Source: JACKNG01 sp040904625
GTDB lineage: Bacteria > Pseudomonadota > Gammaproteobacteria > Ga0077536
NCBI GenBank assembly: GCA_040904625.1
Contig: JBBDTC010000024.1
Span: forward strand, 1 to 12,411
DNA length: 12,411 bases
Direction: 5' to 3'
Both the position numbers and the translations under genes were made by a program. Positions within the stretch are counted from its first letter, which is position 1. The number at the start of each line of letters is the position of its first letter. This document shows, one piece after another, positions 1 to 5,265 of this stretch. Below the pieces are notes generated by a model. It was not told the DNA's origin. It ran no database searches and saw only the letters and a program-made list of their open reading frames with translations.

Positions 1-166
1 GCTCTTCGAACACGAAGTCAGCACGCTCCTCGGACGCAATACGCCGGAACGCGCGACGCGCCAATTCAGCCGCGAGGTCGAGCGCTTCGTCGGCCTCGAG
101 ATGCGCGACGACGTGCGGCCCCACAGTTAGGCTCAGGTCATCGGCGACGGAAACGAGTTGGTGCAT
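1..166 (-). CDS. Hypothetical protein, 3' end outside the window
   Basis: The frame is open from an ATG at 166 to the left edge, giving the first 55 residues with no stop. The start is supported by AGAGGA placed 7 nt upstream. The visible part begins MHQLVSVADD and is acidic and alanine-rich, with a predicted helical stretch (EADEALDLAAELARRAF, roughly residues 24-40). I do not recognise a family. It is the last visible gene of the minus-strand accessory run and is separated from the gene before it by 54 nt containing a strong hairpin, so its expression may differ from that of the upstream genes. Its size and role cannot be judged from this fragment. Confidence 0.6.
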   Translation of the reverse strand, partial: MHQLVSVADDLSLTVGPHVVAHLEADEALDLAAELARRAFRRIASEERADFVFEE

Positions 167-200
167 GGTTGTGTCCTCTGCATTTAGTGAAACACGGCTT

Positions 201-233
201 CCGTGACAGCTGGTAGCCGATCAGCTGTCACGG
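201..233 (-). other. Perfect 11-bp-arm hairpin between two genes
   Basis: Arms CCGTGACAGCT (201-211) and AGCTGTCACGG (223-233) are exact reverse complements around an 11-nt loop. On the minus strand the hairpin overlaps the end and stop codon (221-223) of the 140-aa gene and lies in front of the partial gene starting at 166. No T-run follows on either strand, so it is not a classical intrinsic terminator. It could be an RNA processing or stability element, an attenuator, or a binding site for a dimeric protein. Confidence 0.55.
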
Positions 234-643
234 TCCGCGGCGCGCCGAAGCGTGATCGCAGCGTCGGGAACACGACCGGTTGCCTGCAAGTAATCATGCA
301 CGGCCTGCATAGCCGGATCGCTGTATTGCGCATCGGGTGCAGCCACGCGGCCGCGGCTCGATGCGTAGCGCGCGACCTGCTGATGTGCGTGACGATGATC
401 GCCGCCGAAGACGCCGACCAACTTTCGCGCTGCATCCCGTTCGCGATCGCGCTGCTCGAGTCGCCACCACGGCCAGGCGTCGCGTCCGACGGCAAGACCA
501 AGGGCCTCCTCCAGCCGCATGCCGTCAGCGGCGTGCTCGAGGTAGCGCGCCAAGCCCTCGGCCACCCAGCCAGCCGCGTCCGGATTCATCGGGTCAGCAA
601 CGAATCCACGCAGACGGTCGATGGCGGCGAGCGAGTCAGACAT
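221..643 (-). CDS. Hypothetical phage/island-type protein, 140 aa
   Basis: This is a soluble protein with no transmembrane segment or signal peptide. The centre (residues about 42-75) is a charged segment with two tryptophans, beginning MRLEEALGLA and continuing into PWWRLEQRDRERD. Such segments occur in small uncharacterised prophage proteins, but I cannot name a family. The C-terminal part (residues about 105-140) looks like a separate short helical region. The ATG at 643 lies 7 nt after the stop of the 63-aa gene and has no clear Shine-Dalgarno, so it probably depends on coupling to upstream translation. The stop codon sits in the loop-side edge of the hairpin at 201-233. Function unknown; that it is a gene is supported mainly by its tight packing. 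Confidence 0.6.
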   Translation of the reverse strand: MSDSLAAIDRLRGFVADPMNPDAAGWVAEGLARYLEHAADGMRLEEALGLAVGRDAWPWWRLEQRDRERDAARKLVGVFGGDHRHAHQQVARYASSRGRVAAPDAQYSDPAMQAVHDYLQATGRVPDAAITLRRAADRDS

Positions 644-650
644 GACGGGG

Positions 651-842
651 TCAGGTGGCTACCGGGCGCACTTTGGTGGCGGATGCCACGGTACGTTCGC
701 TTACGTTCGATAGTTCGGCTGCCCTATCTTGGGTAGATGCGCAAATTTGCGCATCTACCCTGTCCGCGCGTTGCCCGTGCTTCAGGTTCGCTAACGCCGC
801 CGCCACCATGGCCCGCTGGCTTTCGCTGAGGTTGCTGTTCAC
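651..842 (-). CDS. Small HTH-like protein, 63 aa (GTG start)
   Basis: The reading frame continues further upstream, but the likely start is the GTG at 842, which overlaps the stop of the zinc-ribbon gene in a GTGA junction. From there it is a 63-aa protein. Residues about 4-20 (LSESQRAMVAAALANL) and about 38-58 (DRAAELSNVSERTVASATKV) match a pattern I know from phage and plasmid proteins: a 'SQRAMVAA..ANL' segment followed by a helix-turn-helix of the type 'QADAAELLNVSRRSV', as found near ParB-like and other DNA-binding proteins. DNA binding is therefore likely. A perfect 30-bp palindrome lies inside the gene (731-760) and encodes RVDAQICAST. A longer in-frame extension up to 1049 would run through the zinc-ribbon gene and is rejected. 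Confidence 0.65.
   Translation of the reverse strand: MNSNLSESQRAMVAAALANLKHGQRADRVDAQICASTQDRAAELSNVSERTVASATKVRPVAT
731..760. repeat. Perfect 30-bp palindrome inside a coding sequence
   Basis: The left half GGGTAGATGCGCAAA (731-745) is followed directly by its exact reverse complement (746-760) with no spacer. The symmetry ends at 730/761. It lies wholly inside the 63-aa HTH-like gene. A perfect dyad of this length is not expected by chance in a window of this size. Possible roles are an operator or partition-like site for a dimeric DNA-binding protein, or a cruciform-forming replication element. Confidence 0.8.
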
Positions 843-1318
843 GTAGCCGATCGCTCGAACAGGTCGTCTGTCGCATTCGCCTCGACAGGCGCAATCACAG
901 GTCGCCACTGGATGAACGCGCCGCAGCCAGCGCAAAAGAGCCGGACGCCGTGCGGCGGTGGTGCTGGGCCGATGACGGTGTCTGTCGAGCCGCATTTCCG
1001 GCATGTCGGTGGGTGATTGGCTGCGGGCGGGCGGCCTCGCTTCGCCCATCGAGCGCAGCGCTTTGCGTGGAATTTCTCAGCGCGCTTCGATGCCGGGAGG
1101 GCCGGCAATGACCGCCATGCCCAAGGGCAGTTGAAGCCGTAGGCGTCGCGGATCTGTGAGAACGCCCTGCTGGAGGCTGTTCCGGGCGATGCACCGCGCC
1201 CTTCATGGACGCCTCGGAGTTCGCGATAGAGACGCTCCAGGGCGTCGACCTCGTGGTCTTCGAGAAGGTGCGCGTCGGTAATTCGGGCATCGGGTTCGGT
1301 GATCATGTGAGGCATCAT
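839..1318 (-). CDS. Zinc-ribbon hypothetical protein, 159 aa
   Basis: The start ATG at 1318 overlaps the stop of the previous gene in an ATGA junction. In-frame ATGs at 1306 and 1315-region codons are alternatives, and none has a clear Shine-Dalgarno. The C-terminal third carries a four-cysteine zinc ribbon: C106-x2-C109 (CRKCG) and C129-x2-C132 (CAGCG). The middle includes a basic segment (ASKRAEKFHAKRCARWAKRGR, in part, residues about 77-96) that could contact nucleic acid. The N-terminus is acidic and helical (EDHEVDALERLYREL). I do not know a named family. The position between a primase gene and an HTH-like gene suggests a role in DNA replication or its control, but that is inference from context. 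It ends in a GTGA overlap with the next gene. Confidence 0.7.
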   Translation of the reverse strand: MMPHMITEPDARITDAHLLEDHEVDALERLYRELRGVHEGRGASPGTASSRAFSQIRDAYGFNCPWAWRSLPALPASKRAEKFHAKRCARWAKRGRPPAANHPPTCRKCGSTDTVIGPAPPPHGVRLFCAGCGAFIQWRPVIAPVEANATDDLFERSAT

Positions 1319-1488
1319 TTACGCGTCAGCCAGCGCCGATTGCGTTCGTGACGAGCGCGAACTTCGGGTGGATAGCGCCCGGCATCGTCGAGCAGCAGAC
1401 ATCCGCGCACCATACGATGACTTGTCCAGGCTGCACGAATCGCTTGCGCCGGCCGTGACTGGTAGTCGTGGAGAATGAGATCAGCCAT
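1315..1488 (-). CDS. Small basic hypothetical protein, 57 aa
   Basis: The ATG at 1488 overlaps the last 8 nt of the primase gene (ATGGCTGA) and is preceded by GGAAGG at 8 nt, a good Shine-Dalgarno. The frame stays open upstream to 1821, but only this start agrees with the ribosome-binding site and gene order. The 57-aa product begins MADLILHDYQSRPAQAI and ends in an arginine-rich tail (ARHERNRRWLTRK). It has no cysteines arranged as a zinc finger and no membrane segment. The stop overlaps the next start as ATGA. The coupling on both sides supports a real gene. The strongly basic C-terminus is compatible with nucleic-acid or protein binding, but no function can be assigned. Confidence 0.65.
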   Translation of the reverse strand: MADLILHDYQSRPAQAIRAAWTSHRMVRGCLLLDDAGRYPPEVRARHERNRRWLTRK

Positions 1489-2509
1489 TGCGGCGGCCTT
1501 CCCATATCCGAGTGCAGAACGGATCGGCACCGCCCCATAGTGCGAGCACGTCGCGCAGGGTCCGGCCGTCGCAATGTGAGTGTGAGCAGTGAAAGGTCGG
1601 CCAACGGTCACCGGCAGATTCCCAAATAACCGAATCGGTGCCTGACTGACTAGTAGTCGAGTGTTCATGCGACCAGGGGCATGTGACCGCGTGCTTGCCG
1701 TCGACCAGCGGGCGGCGGTAGGCGCCATGCGCAGCGAACCACGACACGATGTCGAGCGTGGCGTAGTCGCCCTGGCCGTCGACAGGGGCATGTGGGCGCG
1801 CCTGCCGTACTCTAGTGACAACGGGCGTCAATGCCGCCACGGTGCGCTCGATGACCGCCGCTTTGACCGTCTGCCAACCGCCGGCAGGTAATCTGATCGT
1901 GGCTTGGCGGTGCGGGCGATCGGCCGTGGCCTCGCCTTTGCGGTTCTCAGTGCCGTACAGGCGCCAGATCCTTGCAGGATTCCGCACCGTGGTATCAAAG
2001 TCGACGCCCAAGTCTTCCATCTCTGCCGCAAGGCGTAATCGCAGACCGGCATAGAGTGCAGCGGCGGATTGCCGCCAGACCAGTGAATTGACCAACAACG
2101 TGCGGTAAACGACGTGGGCACCGTTTCCGCTGATCGCCGTAGCGGGTGTCGGCCAGCCGTGGGTGCTCAGCAGACAAACCACCAGATCGCGCGCCTTGGT
2201 CGCTGCCTGCAATTCGGGCTCTGTTGATGCCGTGCCGGCTGGTCGCTTGGGATCGAGGTCAAACACTATCCTGCAAATCGTCGTCATGTCCTCGTCGCGC
2301 AGTGGTCGTGCTGAAAATCCATTGCGTGCCTTGACGTCGGGTCGATTCAGGCTCGTGTACAGATTCCCAACGGCCTGCCGTTCACGGATAGCGCGCTCGA
2401 GATCGGCCAGATTGCTGAAGGTGCCACTGGCCCAGCGCTCGCCGTGCTGGTGCCGCAGCTCGACAACGTGCGCGTCCTGTAGCAGCTGACGCAGGTATTC
2501 GGTGCTCAT
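1481..2509 (-). CDS. AEP-type DNA primase/polymerase of a mobile element
   Basis: This 342-aa protein shows the catalytic signature of archaeo-eukaryotic-type primases (PrimPol-like). D84-L-D86 is the metal-binding DxD motif, SGNGAH (127-132) is the histidine motif, and a third conserved block at 170-191 contains DFDTT, RNPARIWR and GTENRKG. The C-terminus has a likely zinc site (C277, H281/H283, HC308, HC313) like those ending many phage primases. Such enzymes make primers, and sometimes DNA, for replication of phages, plasmids and integrated elements. There is no helicase domain, so a helicase must come from elsewhere. The ATG at 2509 is chosen because GGAGGG lies 6 nt before it; the frame extends 51 codons further, into the repeat array, without a usable start. 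The gene overlaps the next one by 8 nt. Confidence 0.85.
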   Translation of the reverse strand: MSTEYLRQLLQDAHVVELRHQHGERWASGTFSNLADLERAIRERQAVGNLYTSLNRPDVKARNGFSARPLRDEDMTTICRIVFDLDPKRPAGTASTEPELQAATKARDLVVCLLSTHGWPTPATAISGNGAHVVYRTLLVNSLVWRQSAAALYAGLRLRLAAEMEDLGVDFDTTVRNPARIWRLYGTENRKGEATADRPHRQATIRLPAGGWQTVKAAVIERTVAALTPVVTRVRQARPHAPVDGQGDYATLDIVSWFAAHGAYRRPLVDGKHAVTCPWSHEHSTTSQSGTDSVIWESAGDRWPTFHCSHSHCDGRTLRDVLALWGGADPFCTRIWEGRRNG

Positions 2510-2679
2510 GACCCGCCCTCCGAATGCTGCACGGCGCCGGGGGGGTAGAGGAGATCTAGGAGGGGGACAATAACGACTAGCCAGGGTCGTACCGTTTTCG
2601 GTACCACTGGTAACACATGCCACTGGTACGACTCGTAACAAATTCGGTACGACTGGTAACACATGGAAGGGGCGCTCAT
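2506..2679 (-). CDS. Possible 57-aa protein running through the repeat array
   Basis: An uninterrupted frame fills the gap between the DUF1376 gene and the primase. Its ATG (2679) overlaps the DUF1376 stop as ATGA, its TGA (2506-2508) overlaps the primase ATG as ATGA, and GAAGGA lies 9 nt before the start. The product begins MSAPSMCYQSYRICYESYQ, so two of the DNA repeats read out as seven-residue units (CYQSYRI, CYESYQW). A hydrophobic stretch follows (WLVVIVPLLDLLY, residues about 33-45), possibly a short membrane helix. The double ATGA junction argues for a real coupled gene. Against it, the composition is dictated by the DNA repeats and I know of no homologue. It may equally be an untranslated origin region that happens to be open. 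Confidence 0.4.
   Translation of the reverse strand: MSAPSMCYQSYRICYESYQWHVLPVVPKTVRPWLVVIVPLLDLLYPPGAVQHSEGGS
2589..2665. repeat. Iteron-like repeat array, candidate replication origin
   Basis: Three 21-bp direct repeats start at 2599, 2624 and 2645 and share the core GGTACnACTsGTAACA. The second and third abut exactly; the first is 4 bp apart from the second. Each repeat holds two half-sites of the GGTA type spaced 9 bp apart. A 6-bp perfect hairpin, GTACCG-TTTT-CGGTAC (2589-2604), overlaps the left edge, formed by an inverted copy of the repeat start. The array lies between the DUF1376 gene and the primase gene. Repeats next to a replication gene are the usual layout of iteron origins bound by an initiator, so an origin or an autoregulatory operator is likely, but no initiator has been shown here. 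Confidence 0.6.
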
Positions 2680-3164
2680 GAGGCTGCGTCCTTCAGGTGC
2701 ACGTCCTTCGCGGGCGTGGCGTATCGTGACTCGACGTTCCCTTTGTTGCGATTCGACGCCTTCCTAAATTCGTCTATAGCCTTCTGCGCCCGACGGTCAT
2801 AGAGACGGCCGTCAATGAGCTCTAGGACGCCAAAGTCGATCAGTTCCTCGCGGTAGCGTGTCCAGTCCTTTTGGGTGATCGCAATGAGCTTGACGATATA
2901 GGCGGGATCGTCCGCGACATGTTCTTGTGCTGATACAGCGGCCCAGAACAGTCGGATATATACGCCAGCAGCGGTGTGCGATAGCAGGTGCGTGTCTGCG
3001 ATGAAATCCGAGATCCACATGCGGACGTAGCGGATCTGTCCATTACGCGGATCTCGGCGTGCTTGCGGCTTGCGGGGCGGTGCGGCGGGAGCCGGATTGC
3101 GCTCGTCCGCGAAAACGCTTCGATCTTCTCTCTCGCCGTGCCGGCCTTGTGCTGGCGCACTCAT
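2676..3164 (-). CDS. DUF1376 (YdaU-like) phage protein, 162 aa
   Basis: Residues about 46-135 (starting YVRMWISDFIADTHLL and including TAAGVYIRLFWA and YDRRAQKAIDEF) match the DUF1376 family, of which E. coli Rac prophage YdaU is a member. These proteins sit in phage early regions next to replication genes and are thought to take part in replication initiation; the biochemical role is not settled. The first about 45 residues are charged and proline/arginine-rich and probably disordered. The ATG at 3164 was chosen because it follows the AlpA stop by one base (TGAAATG) and leaves the DUF1376 domain complete; the frame extends to 3320 but that part overlaps the upstream gene. It ends in an ATGA overlap at 2676-2679. 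Confidence 0.8.
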   Translation of the reverse strand: MSAPAQGRHGEREDRSVFADERNPAPAAPPRKPQARRDPRNGQIRYVRMWISDFIADTHLLSHTAAGVYIRLFWAAVSAQEHVADDPAYIVKLIAITQKDWTRYREELIDFGVLELIDGRLYDRRAQKAIDEFRKASNRNKGNVESRYATPAKDVHLKDAAS

Positions 3165-3165
3165 T

Positions 3166-3453
3166 TCAGGCCACCGCGCCGCCGAAATATCGACGCAGTT
3201 GCTTTCGCTGTTCGTGCAATTTGTAGACAAGCTCGCGTAGCTCGTCATCGCTAGCACCAGAAATGCGCGCCGCCGCGATGCACTGATGTTCGTGTCGCGG
3301 CCACCGAGACGAACGGCCAATCTTGATCGGCCGAGTCATCGTGCCAGCTCTCACGTCTTCGTAAATTCTTTGAGGCGCCGAGCGGCCGGTCGCAATGCAG
3401 ACATTGATAATACTGTCGAGAGCGAGGTCGCCGGTCTGTGAATCGTTATCCAT
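3166..3453 (-). CDS. AlpA-family phage-type transcriptional regulator, 95 aa
   Basis: Residues about 14-66 (SAPQRIYEDVRAGTMTRPIKIG, in part, then SSRWPRHEH) follow the AlpA pattern: a winged helix-turn-helix of the MerR/excisionase type with 'R-x-IY-x(2)-(V/I)-x-(A/E)-G-x-(M/F)-x-(R/K)-P-(I/V)-K-(I/L)-G-x-(R/S)-(S/A)-x-R-W'. AlpA proteins of prophages and phage satellites activate or control integrase/excision and early genes. A C-terminal helix (ELRELVYKLHEQRKQLRRYF) is highly charged. I chose the ATG at 3453 because GGATGG lies 6 nt before it. A GTG start at 3486 would add 11 residues, but it lies about where transcription would begin from the -10-like site at 3495-3500 and has no ribosome-binding site. 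It is the first gene of the replication run. Confidence 0.75.
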   Translation of the reverse strand: MDNDSQTGDLALDSIINVCIATGRSAPQRIYEDVRAGTMTRPIKIGRSSRWPRHEHQCIAAARISGASDDELRELVYKLHEQRKQLRRYFGGAVA

Positions 3454-3494
3454 CCGCTGCCATCCGAAGTGTTGAACGTGGATCACAGCGTAAA

Positions 3495-3519
3495 ATTATG
3501 AGCAGCCTCTGTGTTACAG
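3495..3519 (-). promoter_or_regulatory. Possible promoter and operator in front of the AlpA gene
   Basis: On the minus strand CATAAT (3495-3500) is a five-of-six match to a -10 hexamer, about 35-45 nt upstream of the AlpA start. The region just upstream is AT-rich compared with its surroundings, but no good -35 hexamer is visible. A short dyad, CTGT-GTT-ACAG (3509-3519), falls in the spacer where a repressor or AlpA itself could bind. The placement between two minus-strand genes is what makes this plausible; the hexamers alone are weak evidence. Confidence 0.35.
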
Positions 3520-3532
3520 GATAAACTGCGTT

Positions 3533-4336
3533 TTATTTGTCGGAAGAGCAGATCCTTTCGGCTAGTTCGCCCAACGTGATCGGGGCCAGCGGAACTCTCA
3601 CAATCTCTGCCACTTCGATCAGAAAGCGGTAAAACTGGCCTGCGTACCCCGTTTCATACGGATGCCGGTAAGCGGTGCTTCTCGGGTTATCCACGCCGGC
3701 ACAAAACACTGCGTATATGCAGGCTACGAGCCGCCTGTGAGACAGCACTCGAGGCTTTGTCCCTCGGCCACTTCTAATCGGCCGCTCAGCGTCCGGTAAC
3801 ACGACATCGAGGTAACGTAGAGCGTCGACGATCGGCGCGTTTTCTTCAAAGTTTCTGGTTTCGAGCAACCGTGGAATCAAGATCCTTGCACCAGAATTCA
3901 GGGCGCTGGCCAATCGCTCGCACGCTGATTGAATATCCAATCTCGCTCGCTGCGGGAAGTTCGTCCAGACATCGCATGCGCAGGCCAAGCTACGAAGAGA
4001 TTGTGACAGATGCGCCAGGCTCGGCACTTGGGATTCTGGAAATTGCGAAAATCTCTCGAGGATCTGTTGGCCGTCATCCGTATCGAGATGGCGTAATAGG
4101 CTTCGCGTCGCAGTTGCGCTCCCGGTGAAGTACCGGAGCTGGTCGGACCGCGCCAGCGGTTCGAGTTCCGGAAGAGTGTCGAGCCACGACAGCGCATTCC
4201 CTAGTTCCTCGTAAAGGTCGAAGTCTTGGCAAAAGCAGTGGCGCTGCGCGAGCTCTTTCGCTTGCTCCCTGGTAATTCGTGGGTTGTAAGAATACGACCG
4301 GAAACTTCGATCTTTGAGATGCGATCGGCGGCCCAT
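3533..4336 (-). CDS. Hypothetical protein, 267 aa, family not recognised
   Basis: The frame is complete, with ATG at 4336 directly preceded in frame by a stop (4340-4342), so the start is fixed although no clear Shine-Dalgarno is present. The product looks soluble and mostly helical, with no signal peptide, no membrane segment and no motif I can name. The N-terminus is basic (MGRRSHLKDRSFRSYSY) and a second basic patch occurs near residues 188-205 (RSGRGTKPRVLSHRRLV). Long leucine-rich helices fill residues about 40-180. Base composition appears less GC-rich than in the chromosomal genes to the right, which suits acquisition by transfer. It lies between the toxin-antitoxin locus and AlpA. A defence, immunity or regulatory role is possible from position only. 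Confidence 0.65.
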   Translation of the reverse strand: MGRRSHLKDRSFRSYSYNPRITREQAKELAQRHCFCQDFDLYEELGNALSWLDTLPELEPLARSDQLRYFTGSATATRSLLRHLDTDDGQQILERFSQFPESQVPSLAHLSQSLRSLACACDVWTNFPQRARLDIQSACERLASALNSGARILIPRLLETRNFEENAPIVDALRYLDVVLPDAERPIRSGRGTKPRVLSHRRLVACIYAVFCAGVDNPRSTAYRHPYETGYAGQFYRFLIEVAEIVRVPLAPITLGELAERICSSDK

Positions 4337-4414
4337 GGTTCATTTACTACGCGTTCGCCGCTCGGGGCCGCTTCTTCGTCTTCACTCGAGCGACTGCCGA
4401 AAGGATATCCATGC

Positions 4415-4705
4415 CTACGCTGCGAGTTCGACTTTGACCTGACAGCCGAGCGCACGCGCCGCCCGCGTCAAGGTGTCGAGAGTAAGCCCGGTGTCGTCTT
4501 CATCGAGCAACCGGTCGAGTGAGGAGCGGCTCGCACCCATGCGTTCGGCCATGGCTTTCTTGGTCAGGCCCTGTGATTTCATCGCCTCGCGGATCTGCCA
4601 GGCGATCACGCGTTTGATGGCGACAGCGGTGCTGTGCTCGAGCAGTCCCTCCTCGGCGAGGAAGTCGTCGAAGTCGCTGCCGATGTGGGTGTTCTGTTTG
4701 GTCAT
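4415..4705 (-). CDS. HigA-type XRE antitoxin, 96 aa
   Basis: The helix-turn-helix is clear: residues about 36-70 include REAMKSQGLTKKAMAERMG, followed by the recognition helix region ASRSSLDRLLDED and then LTLDTLTRAARALG. This is the layout of XRE-family antitoxins paired with Gp49/HigB-like toxins. It would bind and neutralise the toxin and repress the operon by binding its promoter. The ATG overlaps the toxin stop as ATGA and is preceded by AAGGAGGT at 6 nt, a perfect Shine-Dalgarno. The antitoxin can therefore be translated on its own, which matters because the upstream toxin frame is broken. The start and length are typical of the family. It is followed by a 78-nt gap before the 267-aa gene, in which I see no terminator. 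Confidence 0.85.
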   Translation of the reverse strand: MTKQNTHIGSDFDDFLAEEGLLEHSTAVAIKRVIAWQIREAMKSQGLTKKAMAERMGASRSSLDRLLDEDDTGLTLDTLTRAARALGCQVKVELAA

Positions 4706-5047
4706 CGATGGACCTCCTTCATGCGTTTCCGGGCCAGGTCGAGTTCCGCCTTCGGTGTCGCCTGCGATTTCTTAACGAAGCCATGCAGGAGCACCATTTG
4801 CGCACCCAGGACGGTGAAGAACACCCGGGCGGTGCCGTGCTCCAGGTGGCTACGTACCTCCCAGAGATCGGCACCGAGCTTGCGCACCAGCGGCATGCCG
4901 AGCGGCCAGCCGTACTGCACCGTCTTCACGTCTTCGCCAATGGCCTTGCGGCCCGCGGCCCGCGGCCGGCAGCGTCCGCAGCCATGCGCGGACCGGCTCC
5001 TCGCCGCGCGCCGTCGCGTAGAATCGCACTGCCAAGGTCGGTGGCAT
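4702..5047 (-). pseudogene. HigB/Gp49-like toxin gene, frameshifted by a 7-bp duplication
   Basis: The N-terminal part, from the ATG at 5047 (MPPTLAVRFYATARGEEPVRAW through LPAAGR, residues 1-31), and the C-terminal part (KAIGEDVKTVQYGWPL through RKRMKEVHR) lie in different frames. Together they give a 112-aa protein with the full pattern of the Gp49/RelE-like (HigB) toxins, including 'G.D.LWEVR.....G..R.FF....Q.VLLHGF.KK...TP..E...A..R'. The two frames meet at GGCCCGC repeated twice plus GGCC (4950-4967); removing one 7-bp unit restores the frame exactly. As read, the toxin is out of frame after residue 31. No Shine-Dalgarno precedes the ATG, while GATAAT about 7 nt upstream is -10-like, so a leaderless message is possible. 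The antitoxin gene follows with a 4-nt overlap. A sequencing error is the main alternative. Confidence 0.8.
4950..4967. repeat. 7-bp tandem repeat at the toxin frameshift
   Basis: GGCCCGC occurs twice in tandem (4950-4956, 4957-4963), followed by a partial third copy GGCC (4964-4967). One unit fewer restores the toxin frame. Such units can gain or lose a copy by slippage during replication. Confidence 0.8.
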
Positions 5048-5161
5048 GTATCAATTATCGTACATATTCGGGCTGAGCGCGCCTGAGAGCAAGGGGTCCC
5101 GTGGAGATTTTGGGGTACGATACGGGGCACGGCTGCAACGCCGTTCTAAGAATGTCTTTCT

Positions 5162-5182
5162 TTATCCGCTTGTTACGGATAA
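5162..5182. repeat. Inverted repeat with 7-bp arms in an intergenic gap
   Basis: TTATCCG (5162-5168) and CGGATAA (5176-5182) are exact reverse complements around a 7-nt loop, followed on the plus strand by TTTT. It lies in the 218-bp gap between the toxin start (5047) and the stop of the lipoprotein gene (5266), the apparent border between accessory and chromosomal DNA. It could act as a weak terminator, an operator, or part of an attachment site. The stem is AT-rich and the T-run is short, so terminator function is uncertain. I see no gene in 5048-5265. Confidence 0.4.
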
Positions 5183-5265
5183 TTTTCGACTCCTGCTCAG
5201 GGCACCAGTTCAGCGTACTCGACGCAGGCATCGCGGCGGCGCACGGTGCGTTACGAAGCCGCGAC

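Noticed and set aside
203..736. Plus-strand open frame of 177 codons
   Set aside because: Antisense to the 140-aa and 63-aa genes, which are supported by coupling junctions and an HTH-like pattern.
2510..2662. N-terminal 51-codon extension of the primase
   Set aside because: It runs through the repeat array, has no good ribosome-binding site and is proline/arginine-rich shadow sequence, whereas ATG 2509 has GGAGGG at 6 nt.
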